A stretch of DNA of 36,380 nt from CBDUBU01 sp965365465 (GTDB lineage: Bacteria; Bacteroidota; Rhodothermia; Rhodothermales; DASSAV01). The notes below the pieces were generated by a model. It searched no databases, was not told the origin of the DNA, and saw only the letters and a program-made list of their open reading frames with translations. The DNA is taken from assembly GCA_965365465.1 (NCBI GenBank), contig CBDUBU010000007.1, positions 1-36,380 on the forward strand, in the 5' to 3' direction. Positions 14,436 to 23,888 of the stretch are shown here, piece by piece (within the stretch, counting starts at the first letter, position 1; the number at the start of each line of letters is the position of its first letter). A program made the translations under genes and the position numbers.

Positions 14436-15167
14436 TTACGGAAGAGGAGAAGCATTGGCTAGCTTGCCCCGGATGCTTATCGTTTTCAGGGGCTGGTCTG
14501 CATCGTCGGTTACGAGCGTCAGGCTGTAATCGAAGGATTCAGAAGCCGTCATGCCTTCCGTAACAACTACCAGGTTGAGATCGACCAGATCATCCCGGAA
14601 AATAGGTTTTCGGGGGTATTCAATCTTGAGGCGTTCGTCGGATGACCGCGCCTCTGTGATGCGAATGGGGCGTTCCCCTTTGTTCTGCATCATCAGCGAC
14701 TTAACGGCGTTGGTCTCTGCTGTTACCTCTCCCAGATCCACCACTTCCATTTCAATCTGAAGGTTGCCCTGCATGACGCCGTGCGTAAGCGCAGCCGGGC
14801 GCACCTGTCCCTGGATGTAGAGCGTCAGTTGTTCAGGTTCTCCATCCGTCAGCACGAGAATTGATTTCCGGAAAGGTCCGGGGCGGCCTTTGGAATCAAA
14901 AGTGGCCTTGATGGAGCCGGTCTCGCCGGGCGCGACAGGTTTACGCGTCCACTCAGGCGTGGTGCAACCGCAGGCGGGACGCACCTCGGTGATGCGCAGG
15001 GGCGCGTTGCCCTCATTCCGGAGAGAGAAGATGTGTTCAGCCTGATCGCCTTCCCGGATAGGCTCGAACGTGAAAGTCGTATCCTCGATGACCAGTTTCC
15101 CCGTTTGCGCGCTGACCGGCAAAGCGATCAGGCAGGTCATCATGAGAAACCACAGCATGAAACGCAT
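14436..15167 (-). CDS. Exported DUF1573-type protein
   Basis: A 243-residue protein with an N-terminal signal peptide (MRFMLWFLMMTCLIALPVSA, cleavage after VSA) and two tandem Ig/ASPM-like beta domains. The first carries the DUF1573 hallmark FSLRNEGNAPLRITEVRPAC followed by CGCTTPEW; the second repeats MMQNKGERPIRITEA. Proteins of this type are common in Bacteroidota and presumably act in the periplasm or at the cell surface; no enzymatic function is known. The start at 15167 is supported by a strong Shine-Dalgarno GGAGGGG (15173-15179, minus strand) and the signal peptide; the frame runs open to 15221 without meaning. Confidence 0.85.
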   Translation of the reverse strand: MRFMLWFLMMTCLIALPVSAQTGKLVIEDTTFTFEPIREGDQAEHIFSLRNEGNAPLRITEVRPACGCTTPEWTRKPVAPGETGSIKATFDSKGRPGPFRKSILVLTDGEPEQLTLYIQGQVRPAALTHGVMQGNLQIEMEVVDLGEVTAETNAVKSLMMQNKGERPIRITEARSSDERLKIEYPRKPIFRDDLVDLNLVVVTEGMTASESFDYSLTLVTDDADQPLKTISIRGKLANASPLP

Positions 15168-15245
15168 GGATGCCCCTCCAATGGTGAAGTGTATGGCCCT
15201 TACAATCCCGCCGAATGGCATGGTTCCCCGGCAAGGTGAGGGGCA

Positions 15246-17408
15246 TCAGTACGCCAGAACTTCTCTGGCTTTGCTGAGGATGTCTTCGTCCTGAGGGAGA
15301 ACGGCGCGTTCGAGGGGATCGGCAAACGGTACAGGGGAAAAAGCGCCTGCAACACGGCGGATGGGGGCATCCAGATACCGGAAGGCGCGTTCGGAAATTT
15401 GCGCTACGATCTCTGCGCCGAACCCGCCGAACTCATGGTCTTCATACACCACCAGCAAGCGGTTGGTCTTCCGGACAGATTCGAGAATAGCCTCCGTATC
15501 AAGCGGAAGAATCGTGCGCAGATCAAGGATTTCGGTAGAGATGCCTTCCCGTTCCAATGTTCGCGCCGCATTGATCGACTTGTACACCATCATGCCGTAG
15601 GTAACTATGGTCAAATGCTTTCCTTTTTGTACCAGACGCGCTTTGCCAAAGGGAAGGAGGTAGTCGGTATCCGGTTCGGGCGAGCGAGCGGCAGCCATTC
15701 GGTAAAGCGCTTTGTGTTCGAGAAACAACACAGGGTCCTGCATCCGGATAGCAGTCTTGAGAAGCCCTTTGGCATCCGCAGCGGTGGAGGGAAGCGCGAT
15801 CTTGAAGCCCGGCATATGCCCGAAGATGCCCTCGATATTCTGGGAGTGACACAGTCCGCCGTGTATGTATCCTCCTACCGGTACGCGAATGACCATCGGG
15901 CAACCCCACTGGCCGTTTGAACGGTAGCGGAAAGAAGCCACCTGGTTGCGGAGTTGCTGCATGGCGGGCCAGATGTAATCCCCAAACTGAATCTCGACAA
16001 CAGGCTTAAAGCCCGCTGCGCTCAACCCCACGGCCGTGCCGATAATCGAGTTTTCAGCCAGTGGCGCATTGAAGCAGCGCTGTTCGCCAAAACGCGCCGT
16101 GAGGTTGCGCGTTGCCGTAAAAACACCGCCCTTGCCTCTGGCCACATCTTCTCCGTATACCAGGATCCGGTCATCGCGCTCCATTTCTTCATGCAGGGCA
16201 TGGTTGATGGCATCCACCATAACGATAGGCTGGCCTGAAGGTTTGTTGCGCTCGTACGCAAGCGGCAAGTCGCCTTCAAAGTAGACGTGCCGGGCGGCAG
16301 TAGCCGGGTCAGGATCAGGTTGTTTCTCGGCCAGACGTGTGGCCGTCTCGACCTGCGCGTTGATTTCTTTCCGGAAGGAAACGATATCTTCGTCTTTCAG
16401 GATTCCCGCTTCTATGAGATTGACCTCAATGCGTGCGATCGGGTCAATCTGTCTGTCCTTTTCGAGCTCTTCGGGGGTTCGGTACTTGGCGTCATTGTCG
16501 GATGACGAATGCGGCATCAGGCGCACTACATCAGCCACAATGCACACAGGACCTTTTCCTGCGCGAAGATGACTCAGGGCGGCCTGCGCGACGGCATACA
16601 CTTTGAAGAAGTCGGTCCCGTCCACGTGAGCGCGGGCAAGCCCTTCGTACCCACGAGCCAGTTTGTAGGCAGATCCCCCGGCTGTCTGGTCCTCGACCGG
16701 GACGGAAATAGCGTACTTGTTGTCCTGAACAAGGAAAAGGACGGGAGCTTTTACACGAGCAGCCCAGTTCAGCGCTTCGTGAAAAGCGCCTTGCGAGGTA
16801 GCGCCTTCGCCGCTGGAGCAGTAAACGTAAGCGTCGCTTCCTCGAAGTTGAGCCGCAAGGGCAAGGCCCAGACCCGGCAAAAATTGGGTTCCTACAGACG
16901 ACGAAAGCGGGATCACATTCATGTCGGGGCTGCTGAAGTGCTCCGACATCTGCCTGCCCCCTGAATTGGGGTCGCTCGCCTTGGCAAGGTGGTGCCGCAT
17001 CACACCGTCGGCGGTTCCGCCAATGGAAAGGTACATACACAGATCCCGGTAGTAGAAGCTGAACCAGTCGTGTCCCGGGCGGGAAAGCATCCCGAATGCA
17101 GCCTGTGTAGCTTCGTGCCCTGCGCAACCGATGTGAAAAAATCCTTTTCCCTGCTTGAGCAGCGTAAGCATCTTCTCGTCGAGACGCCTCGAAAGAAGCA
17201 TCGTGCGGTACGTTTTCAGCAGCGTTTCCCGATCAAAATCAGAAGGTCCGATCTGGGCGATATCGAAATCTCCTTCGTAGTCCACATAGGAGGAGGGAGG
17301 AGCATCAGGCATTGTTGTTCCGTTTCCCTTCATCGCGTGTATATGGTCTGTCTCCGGTGAGGCCGGTTGCCGGCTGCCGGAGGACTTGGTTTTCTTTCTG
17401 GATGCCAT
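15246..17408 (-). CDS. Fused alpha+beta 2-oxoacid dehydrogenase E1 (branched-chain type)
   Basis: A 720-residue single chain joining the E1 alpha and beta subunits of a thiamine-diphosphate 2-oxoacid dehydrogenase. The alpha half contains FHIGCAGHEATQAAFGML, RDLCMYLSIGG and the ThDP/Mg motif GEGATSQGAFHEAL...QDNKYAISVP (from about residue 200). The beta half starts near residue 395 (IVMVDAINHALHEEMERDD) with VYGEDVARGKGGVF, PLAENSIIGTAVGLSAAGF and the C-terminal VVYEDHEFGGFGAEI. The alpha part most resembles branched-chain 2-oxoacid (2-oxoisovalerate) dehydrogenases, which feed branched fatty acid synthesis, but pyruvate cannot be excluded. ATG 17408 is used; a basic, low-complexity tail of about 40 residues precedes the core. 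E2 and E3 are not in the window. Confidence 0.92.
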   Translation of the reverse strand: MASRKKTKSSGSRQPASPETDHIHAMKGNGTTMPDAPPSSYVDYEGDFDIAQIGPSDFDRETLLKTYRTMLLSRRLDEKMLTLLKQGKGFFHIGCAGHEATQAAFGMLSRPGHDWFSFYYRDLCMYLSIGGTADGVMRHHLAKASDPNSGGRQMSEHFSSPDMNVIPLSSSVGTQFLPGLGLALAAQLRGSDAYVYCSSGEGATSQGAFHEALNWAARVKAPVLFLVQDNKYAISVPVEDQTAGGSAYKLARGYEGLARAHVDGTDFFKVYAVAQAALSHLRAGKGPVCIVADVVRLMPHSSSDNDAKYRTPEELEKDRQIDPIARIEVNLIEAGILKDEDIVSFRKEINAQVETATRLAEKQPDPDPATAARHVYFEGDLPLAYERNKPSGQPIVMVDAINHALHEEMERDDRILVYGEDVARGKGGVFTATRNLTARFGEQRCFNAPLAENSIIGTAVGLSAAGFKPVVEIQFGDYIWPAMQQLRNQVASFRYRSNGQWGCPMVIRVPVGGYIHGGLCHSQNIEGIFGHMPGFKIALPSTAADAKGLLKTAIRMQDPVLFLEHKALYRMAAARSPEPDTDYLLPFGKARLVQKGKHLTIVTYGMMVYKSINAARTLEREGISTEILDLRTILPLDTEAILESVRKTNRLLVVYEDHEFGGFGAEIVAQISERAFRYLDAPIRRVAGAFSPVPFADPLERAVLPQDEDILSKAREVLAY

Positions 17409-17597
17409 AAAGGACTGCAAGGTCAATCAAGCAGGGTCCGTTCAATCTACGCAGGAAACACAGGTAAAAGCAAAACGCGGCGGCTGAAGGATCTGCGTTT
17501 CCACCAGTGGCCTGAAGGGTTTCAGGGTGGGAATCGGACGGCCGCAGGGAATGATTACGTCTCCGGTATGAGGCGCCGGATCGGTTCTGCCGGATGC

Positions 17598-19094
17598 TCA
17601 AACCTCTTCCAGCGCAACCGGCGCCTCGGCATACGGCAACTCGAACCAGAAGCGTGAGCCGCGCCCGAAGGTGCTCTCTACGTGAATCTGTTCGCCGTGA
17701 GCGTGAAGGATTTGCTTTACGATGCTCAGACCAAGTCCTGTGCCCCCACTCTTGCGCGAGCGGTCGGGATCGACCCGGTAAAAGCGCTCGAAGATGCGTT
17801 CGAGATGTTCTTCCGCGATGCCTCGTCCCGTATCAATCACCTCAATGCGGATCTTACCCAGACGACGACGATACCGGCATCGCACGGCGCCTTCATCCGT
17901 GTAGGCAATGGCGTTATCGATCAGGTTTGTCAACACCTGCCTTAGCCGGTTACGATCTGCCCTGACCTCGATAGAGGGATTCGCTGCTTCCAGATTTAGC
18001 CCCTTGCCCTGCGCTTTGGGGCGGAGCATATCAGCGACCTCATCCACGAGTTCCTTCAGATCAAACACATTGGGCTGGATCAAGTCTTCCCTGTATTCCA
18101 GGCGCGCTATTTCTATGAGGTCATTGAACAGATTGTTCAGGCGCTGCAAGTTGGCAAGCGCCTTCTCAACGTATCGCGTGCGTTGCTCGTCTTTGAGGTG
18201 GGTAGCACTCAATGCCTCCAGATAGCCTCCTACGGCAAAGATCGGGTTGCGGACTTCATGCGATACGTTTCCGATAAACTCGTTTTGAATCTGCGTGACC
18301 CGCTGCAATTCGTCAATCTTTTCACGAAATCCGCTGGACATATGGTTGAGCCGCCGCGCGAGATCCTGAAACTCTGTAGCGCGGGAGTCCACCCGGATGC
18401 GCTCCTCAAACTTCCCTTCGCTGATGCTGCGGGCGCTGTCTCGAATGGCTTGCAACGGGCGCGTGATCTGGTTGGATGCGATCCAGCTTCCGATCATGGC
18501 AAGAATCAGAACCATCACCAGGCTGAGGATCAGCGCTGCCTGTATTCTCCGAACGAGCGAGAGGAGCGGCGGTACAGGTTGCCCGGCAATGACGTATGCA
18601 TTGATTGCCGGTCGGTATAGCGCCATGAAAAGCATGGCATCTCCGCTACCGACTGCGGCGCGTGCAAATCTGCCCTCAGCGTCGGAAGCGCCGGGATTCC
18701 CTGTTTCCGCAAAGAGGGGAGCCTCAAAAACATCCTGATAGGTCGGCGCTCCTATAACCGAATCGCGCCATGCTACGGCAATTTGCAGACCGGTAAGGCG
18801 ACTGATTTCTTCCACAAGGCGGTCGGTATCTGGGGATAGGCCGGCCTGCTCGATCTCAATGGCAATGCGTTCAACCTGTTGCGCCAGGGTAGAGCGTGTG
18901 GCTTCCCGAGTATCAGCGCGAAGGATGAAGGCTACATACAGAACGACGACCAGCACGCCTGCTCCGATGAACAGCGCAAACGTGAGCATCATCCAGGTTT
19001 GCGTGGAGGCGCGCGCAGGCATGAGCGCGTCCCAGGATTTCTGGATGGATCGCGAAAAGCGAGAGGGACTTCGCCGCCGGGCCTCACCGACCAT
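17598..19094 (-). CDS. Membrane sensor histidine kinase
   Basis: A 498-residue kinase with a basic cytoplasmic N-terminus, a transmembrane segment at about residues 34-58, a periplasmic sensor of about 125 residues, a second transmembrane segment at about 185-206, and a HAMP linker (NQITRPLQAIRDSARSISEG). Then come the phosphoacceptor H-box FIGNVSHEVRNPIFAVGGYL (His279) and the ATPase motifs QVLTNLIDNAIAYTDEG (N), DTGRGIAEEHLERIF (G1/F) and GGTGLGLSIVKQI (G2). It starts 4 bases after the stop of the response regulator gene, so the two are translationally coupled and form one two-component system. The sensor domain has no recognisable fold; it gives no ligand clue. Organisation is PhoR/BaeS-like. 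Confidence 0.94.
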   Translation of the reverse strand: MVGEARRRSPSRFSRSIQKSWDALMPARASTQTWMMLTFALFIGAGVLVVVLYVAFILRADTREATRSTLAQQVERIAIEIEQAGLSPDTDRLVEEISRLTGLQIAVAWRDSVIGAPTYQDVFEAPLFAETGNPGASDAEGRFARAAVGSGDAMLFMALYRPAINAYVIAGQPVPPLLSLVRRIQAALILSLVMVLILAMIGSWIASNQITRPLQAIRDSARSISEGKFEERIRVDSRATEFQDLARRLNHMSSGFREKIDELQRVTQIQNEFIGNVSHEVRNPIFAVGGYLEALSATHLKDEQRTRYVEKALANLQRLNNLFNDLIEIARLEYREDLIQPNVFDLKELVDEVADMLRPKAQGKGLNLEAANPSIEVRADRNRLRQVLTNLIDNAIAYTDEGAVRCRYRRRLGKIRIEVIDTGRGIAEEHLERIFERFYRVDPDRSRKSGGTGLGLSIVKQILHAHGEQIHVESTFGRGSRFWFELPYAEAPVALEEV

Positions 19095-19098
19095 ACGT

Positions 19099-19806
19099 CT
19101 ATGCTTCGTTTGAGCCGTCCTCAACAAACCGGTAACCTACGCCTCGAACGGTCTGTATGTGCTGCGCAAAGGACCCCAGTTTCTCCCGCAGGTTTTTGAT
19201 GTGCGCGTCGACCGTGCGCTCCGTCACCATCATGGCATCTTTCCAGATCGTTTCGAGCAATTGCTGGCGCGTAAATGCCTTGCGCGGATGCCGGACCAGA
19301 TAGCGCAGCAGTTCAAACTCGGTCAGGGTCAAGCCCAAGTCTTTGCCGTCAATGGCAGCCCGGTATTCATCTTCAAAAATGCTGAGGTTCTTTACCTGCA
19401 CCGTGTGGCCTTCTTCGATGCCGGAGCGGCGAAGCACCGCTTTTACGTGCGCGATGATAACCTGTGGAGAAACGGGTTTGGTCAGGTAGTCATCTGCTCC
19501 TATCATCAAGCCGCGAACCTGATCCTCTTCTTCGCTTTTCGCGCTGAGAAAAATGATGGGGATTTTCTCGGTCTCGACGCGGGAGCGCAGTCGCTTGCAC
19601 ACTTCGTATCCATCCAGACCCGGCAGCATGATGTCGAGAATAATGAGGTTGATTTCAGGAGTGGCTTTATCGAGCGCCTCCTCACCGTCGTATGCTCTCG
19701 CAACACGATACCCTTCCTGATCCAGGAAATGGCTTATGACTTCGACGACATCCTCCTCATCGTCTACAACGAGAATGTTAACATCTGATGGATTGCGTGT
19801 GCTCAT
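19099..19806 (-). CDS. OmpR/PhoB-family response regulator
   Basis: A 235-residue response regulator. The receiver domain (about residues 9-120) has the acidic pair DDEE near residue 15, phosphoacceptor Asp58 (LIILDIMLPGLDG), Ser/Thr at FLSAKS and Lys110 in DDYLTKP. The winged-helix output domain (about 135-230) has LTLTEFELLRYLVRHPRKAF, TRQQLLETIW, TVDAHIKNLREKLG and VRGVGYRFVED. It acts as the DNA-binding partner of the kinase just downstream (4-base gap). Targets cannot be read from this window. The ATG follows directly after an AT-rich leader containing no clear promoter. Confidence 0.96.
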   Translation of the reverse strand: MSTRNPSDVNILVVDDEEDVVEVISHFLDQEGYRVARAYDGEEALDKATPEINLIILDIMLPGLDGYEVCKRLRSRVETEKIPIIFLSAKSEEEDQVRGLMIGADDYLTKPVSPQVIIAHVKAVLRRSGIEEGHTVQVKNLSIFEDEYRAAIDGKDLGLTLTEFELLRYLVRHPRKAFTRQQLLETIWKDAMMVTERTVDAHIKNLREKLGSFAQHIQTVRGVGYRFVEDGSNEA

Positions 19807-20023
19807 TCTATAAGTAATTGATCTGGTTGATTGATTTGGTGACAGCTTAACAGAAGTACCCGAATATAAGGCTTCTTGATATATTCATGTACTATTCCGG
19901 GCTGCTATGCTCTTTTACGCTAAAAATTGCTGTGCAAAGTGCTTTTATCTGTGTTTAAGAAGGGGTTGCAGCCATCGGCGCGACCTCTGCTCCGGCGGTT
20001 GAAAGAGTCGGCGCACTAGCGTT

Positions 20024-21208
20024 TCAGTCGTCGGGGCTGGCGTCTACATACACCCTGGGCACGCGGGCCGAGACGCCGGTGCAAACCTCGTAAGGGATTG
20101 TCTCTGCCCAATCTGCAACATCCAGCGCAGAAGGGCCGCCTTCGCCGAAAAGGATTACTTCGTCTCCTTCCTGTATCCGGCTCGCAGGGCCTTTCGGATC
20201 TCCGAGGTCTACCATGAACATATCCATACACACAGTTCCTGCAACAGGGTACATCTGCCCCTTGATCCCGACGCCGGCCCGGTTGGAGAGCAACCGTCGG
20301 TATCCATCGGCATAGCCCGCACCGACCGTAGCGATGCGAGAGGGTTGCCGGGCTGCCCACGTTCGCCCGTATGATATCGTAGCGCCGGGCGCTGCCGTCT
20401 TGACGTGTGTGACGCGAGACTTGAACTGCATTACAGGGCGCAAACCGAGCGGTTCAGCGAGTTCACGCACGCTGGAAAGCCCGTACAGGGCAATTCCTGC
20501 ACGCACATAAGCCTGTTCGTAGTGCTGGAAACTCTGGGGCAGGGTTAGCAGGGCAGCGCTGTTGGCTGCGTGAGCGAAAGGAATGGGCTTTCCCAGTTGG
20601 GCGCGAAGGTCATCGAAGCGAGACAGTTGCGTGATGGCGAACGTGTCGCGCTCCTCATCTGCCGTGGCAAAGTGCGTCCAGATGCCTGCAACCGTGATGC
20701 CGGGGGCATCCAGAATGCGAAGGATGGCCGATGCCTCTTCTGCCGTTTGCACCCCGATGCGCCCCATGCCGGTATCAACCTTGAGATGCACGGTAAGAGA
20801 ACCTTCCGTTTTTGAAACAGCGGCCGCCGCCTCGGCAACAGCAACAGAAGGAACGGTTGCTTCGATATTGTGTCGTGCATAAAAAGTGATGTGATCGGGC
20901 AGTGGGGCAGCCAGAACGAGAACAGGATCCGTAATTCCTGCATTACGCAATTCGAGGGCTTCCGGAAGGGTTGCAACGGCAAAGTGGCGAACACCCTCCT
21001 GTTGCAGAACCTTCACAACTCGCAGCGCACCATGCCCATACGCATCTGCCTTAACGATGCCCATAATTTCGGCGCGCATGGCATAGGACTTCAGCAAACG
21101 CACATTGTGCCGGAGATGAGCAAGGTTGATTACAGCAACGGTAGTAGAAAGCGCATCCGGGTTTTCCGTCTCCGATAAGCCAGGCTGCACAAGGGAGGAT
21201 GATCGCAT
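20024..21208 (-). CDS. alr: Alanine racemase
   Basis: Converts L-alanine to D-alanine with PLP, for peptidoglycan. From ATG 21208 the protein is 394 residues. The PLP lysine is Lys53 in GIVKADAYGHGA. Also visible are DTGMGRIGV, HAANSAALL, RAGIALYG, the second catalytic tyrosine region AGYADGYRR, and the phosphate-binding/dimer segment GTVCMDMFMVDLG. A TTG at 21232 would add eight residues (AFAFPYI) without family support. It is divergent from the DPP IV gene across 273 bases and unlinked to ddl at 26.1 kb, which uses its product. Confidence 0.95.
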   Translation of the reverse strand: MRSSSLVQPGLSETENPDALSTTVAVINLAHLRHNVRLLKSYAMRAEIMGIVKADAYGHGALRVVKVLQQEGVRHFAVATLPEALELRNAGITDPVLVLAAPLPDHITFYARHNIEATVPSVAVAEAAAAVSKTEGSLTVHLKVDTGMGRIGVQTAEEASAILRILDAPGITVAGIWTHFATADEERDTFAITQLSRFDDLRAQLGKPIPFAHAANSAALLTLPQSFQHYEQAYVRAGIALYGLSSVRELAEPLGLRPVMQFKSRVTHVKTAAPGATISYGRTWAARQPSRIATVGAGYADGYRRLLSNRAGVGIKGQMYPVAGTVCMDMFMVDLGDPKGPASRIQEGDEVILFGEGGPSALDVADWAETIPYEVCTGVSARVPRVYVDASPDD

Positions 21209-21481
21209 GATGTATGGGAAAGCAAAAGCCAAACCGGCGAAGCGTCACTACTACTTTATGTCCTTCAGATAGGTTCGGAACAGGCAGAAAATGAACATTC
21301 CGGATTCCGGCTTGAAAGCGCCTTGCCTTTCAGAAAACAAACGGCGTAGAAACCTTCGTTTCGTTTCAGTTTACAAAGATGCGCGCTTCTCTGCACAGCG
21401 TATGAGCAGGTTGAAGTGAATTCATAGCGGCCTTCCCGTTGGCTGGAAGCAACCATTCCCAAACCATCAGCTTTGATTGCA

Positions 21482-23797
21482 ATGCTTAAGCGTCAGTCCG
21501 GGCGAGGCCGGGCCTTCTTCATCGCGTTACTGTTCGTTGCGTCCGTTCCCGTTGCCGCACAGCAGCCCACGGTCGATGCGGATGTTTTGCCTTCCCTGGA
21601 GGATATTTTTGCTTCCTCGCAGTTTTACCAGAAGCCGTTTGCGGGCGGACGATGGGCAGAAGACGGACCTGTCATTATCTATATCGACGTTGCAGACGGC
21701 GCTACCCATGTAGTCAGCTACAACCTGGAGACGGATCAACGCTCCATACTGGTCGATGGCTCGAAGCTCAACGCTGGAGATGTGGAGCGGTCGATTCAGA
21801 TCGAAGGTTACGAGTACAGCAGTGATGGGAATAAGATGCTGCTTTACACAGACTCGGAACGGGTGTGGCGGCTCAATACCAAAGGATATTACTACGTTTA
21901 TGACCTGAATACCGGGGACCTGCAACCTCTGAGTGACCGCGACAAAGGGTTTCAGATGTTCGCCAAGTTCAGTCCTGACGGCAAGCAAGTTGGTTTCGTG
22001 CGTGACCGCAACCTGTTTCTGGTTGATCTCAGCGCGATGCAGGAGCGGCAACTCACGCACGACGGCGCCGAGGGCACGATCATCAACGGAACGTCCGATT
22101 GGGTCTATGAGGAAGAATTCGGCCTTCGGGATGGATGGTCATGGAGTCCGGACAGTCGCTACATAGCCTTTATCCAGATGGACGAGACGCGAACGCGCGC
22201 CTACGAACTCTCGGACCTGAGAGGACTGTACCCGGAAGTACAGACGTTTCGCTACCCCAAAGCGGGCGAGGCTAACAGTGAAATCCATGTAGGCGTGATC
22301 GACGTGGGATCGATGGAAACCGGCTTCTTTGATACCGGAACATGGAATGCCGGAGGCGACAGCCTGGAATACATTCCCCAGATGGGATGGACGCCGGAGA
22401 TCGAGGGTTTCTACAACGTGTGGATGTTTCGGATGGACCGGGATCAGAATGATCTCGACTTACTCTACGGTAATCCTGCGGATCTGAGCGTTCGGATCGT
22501 GCTCCAGGAGAGAGAGAAAACATGGATTGACGTTGAGACCGGATTCAACGATCTCAACGTAGGCAACCTGACGTATCTTGATGACGGTAGGCACTTCGTA
22601 TGGATCAGTGAGCGCGACGGGGGCCGGCATTTGTATCTGTACCAGAACAACGGAACGTTTGTTCAGCGTCTGACTTCCGGCGACTGGGATGTCACGGATT
22701 TTTACGGTGTGGATGAAGAGAGCGGCGTAGTGTACTTCAATGGGACACTCGATGGGCCTCAGGAACGTCATCTCTACAAGACGCCTCTCTCCGTTGCAAT
22801 GCGTGAAACCAATGGGCATTTCGGGATGCCGGAAAAGATCACAGACCGACCCGGATGGCATCAGATCGATATGTCGCGCGACCATAAATTCTACATCGAT
22901 ACTTATTCGAGTGTGACTACCCCAATGGTAGTGTCTCTGCATCGTGCGAGTGGGGAACTGGTCAAGGTGCTGGAGGACAATGCGGAGTTGCAGAGCAGGC
23001 TGGCGCAGTATGACTTACCTGTTCCCGAGTTTATATCCGTGCCTGCTGCTGATGGAACGCCGCTGAATGCCTATATCATTAAGCCGCGCAATTTTAGTCC
23101 GGATACGCAGTATCCATTGCTGATACATACCTACGGCGGGCCTGGCTCGCAGGAGGTTGGCAATCAGTGGGGGGGAGCCGAACAAATCTGGCACCGCTTG
23201 CTGGCAGAGAAATACGGTATTCTGGTCGTGGGCGTTGACGGTCGTGGTACAGGCGCACGTGGAAAAGCGTTTAAGAGCATCACGTACAAAAGGCTCGGAC
23301 AGGTGGAAGCCGAGGACCAGATTGCAGCCGCGAAGTATTTTGGCGCCCAGTCGTACATTGATCCGGCGCGCATAGGGATATGGGGATGGAGTTACGGCGG
23401 ATATATGACGCTGATGTCGATGCTCTATGGAGAGGGGCCGGAAACTTTTCATGCAGGAATTGCCGTAGCGCCGGTAACTGACTGGCGGCAGTATGACACG
23501 ATCTATACGGAGCGTTACATGTCAACGCCCCAACGGAATGCGGAAGGGTACCGGGCATCGGCTCCGGTCAATTATGCTGACCGTCTGGCAGAAGATCAGA
23601 AGCTTTTAATCATCCACGGCGCGGCAGACGACAACGTGCATCTCCAGAATACCATTCAAATGGTTGATGCGCTTCAGCGGGAAAACAAGCAGTTTTCGAT
23701 GATGGTATATCCTGGAAGGGATCATGGAATCTATGGCGGCCTTACGCGATTACACCTTTACACGCTTATAACCGACTTTCTGGTTGCAAACCTGTAG
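21482..23797 (+). CDS. Dipeptidyl peptidase IV (S9B family), exported
   Basis: A 771-residue serine peptidase that removes X-Pro (or X-Ala) dipeptides from peptide N-termini. It starts at ATG 21482 with a signal peptide (RAFFIALLFVASVPVAAQQ), so it is periplasmic or surface-located. An eight-bladed propeller region with DWVYEEEFGLRDGWSWSPD, the S9B E-E substrate motif, precedes the alpha/beta hydrolase domain. The catalytic triad is Ser637 (GWSYGGYM), Asp716 (GAADDNVH) and His748 (GRDHGIYGG). Peptidases of this type are typical of Bacteroidota that feed on protein. It is followed by a good terminator at 23827-23861 and divergent from alr. Confidence 0.95.
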   Translation: MLKRQSGRGRAFFIALLFVASVPVAAQQPTVDADVLPSLEDIFASSQFYQKPFAGGRWAEDGPVIIYIDVADGATHVVSYNLETDQRSILVDGSKLNAGDVERSIQIEGYEYSSDGNKMLLYTDSERVWRLNTKGYYYVYDLNTGDLQPLSDRDKGFQMFAKFSPDGKQVGFVRDRNLFLVDLSAMQERQLTHDGAEGTIINGTSDWVYEEEFGLRDGWSWSPDSRYIAFIQMDETRTRAYELSDLRGLYPEVQTFRYPKAGEANSEIHVGVIDVGSMETGFFDTGTWNAGGDSLEYIPQMGWTPEIEGFYNVWMFRMDRDQNDLDLLYGNPADLSVRIVLQEREKTWIDVETGFNDLNVGNLTYLDDGRHFVWISERDGGRHLYLYQNNGTFVQRLTSGDWDVTDFYGVDEESGVVYFNGTLDGPQERHLYKTPLSVAMRETNGHFGMPEKITDRPGWHQIDMSRDHKFYIDTYSSVTTPMVVSLHRASGELVKVLEDNAELQSRLAQYDLPVPEFISVPAADGTPLNAYIIKPRNFSPDTQYPLLIHTYGGPGSQEVGNQWGGAEQIWHRLLAEKYGILVVGVDGRGTGARGKAFKSITYKRLGQVEAEDQIAAAKYFGAQSYIDPARIGIWGWSYGGYMTLMSMLYGEGPETFHAGIAVAPVTDWRQYDTIYTERYMSTPQRNAEGYRASAPVNYADRLAEDQKLLIIHGAADDNVHLQNTIQMVDALQRENKQFSMMVYPGRDHGIYGGLTRLHLYTLITDFLVANL

Positions 23798-23826
23798 CGC
23801 ATAAAAGTTGCTATGATGATATATTG

Positions 23827-23861
23827 AGGCGGCCTTGAGATCAATCCGGGGCCGCCTTTTT
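23827..23861 (+). terminator. Intrinsic terminator after the DPP IV gene
   Basis: A perfect 8-bp stem AGGCGGCC (23827-23834) / GGCCGCCT (23850-23857) with a 15-base loop, leading into TTTTT (23857-23861). It lies 29 bases after the DPP IV stop and just before pyrC, separating the two transcripts. Confidence 0.88.
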
Positions 23862-23888
23862 CGTTATTGCACAGCACCATCATACTTC

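Noticed and set aside
13034..14436. Possible integrative element at the tRNA-Gly gene
   Set aside because: No duplicated tRNA 3' end, integrase or flanking repeat is visible; the tRNA has its own terminator. The accessory pocket next to it may be coincidental.
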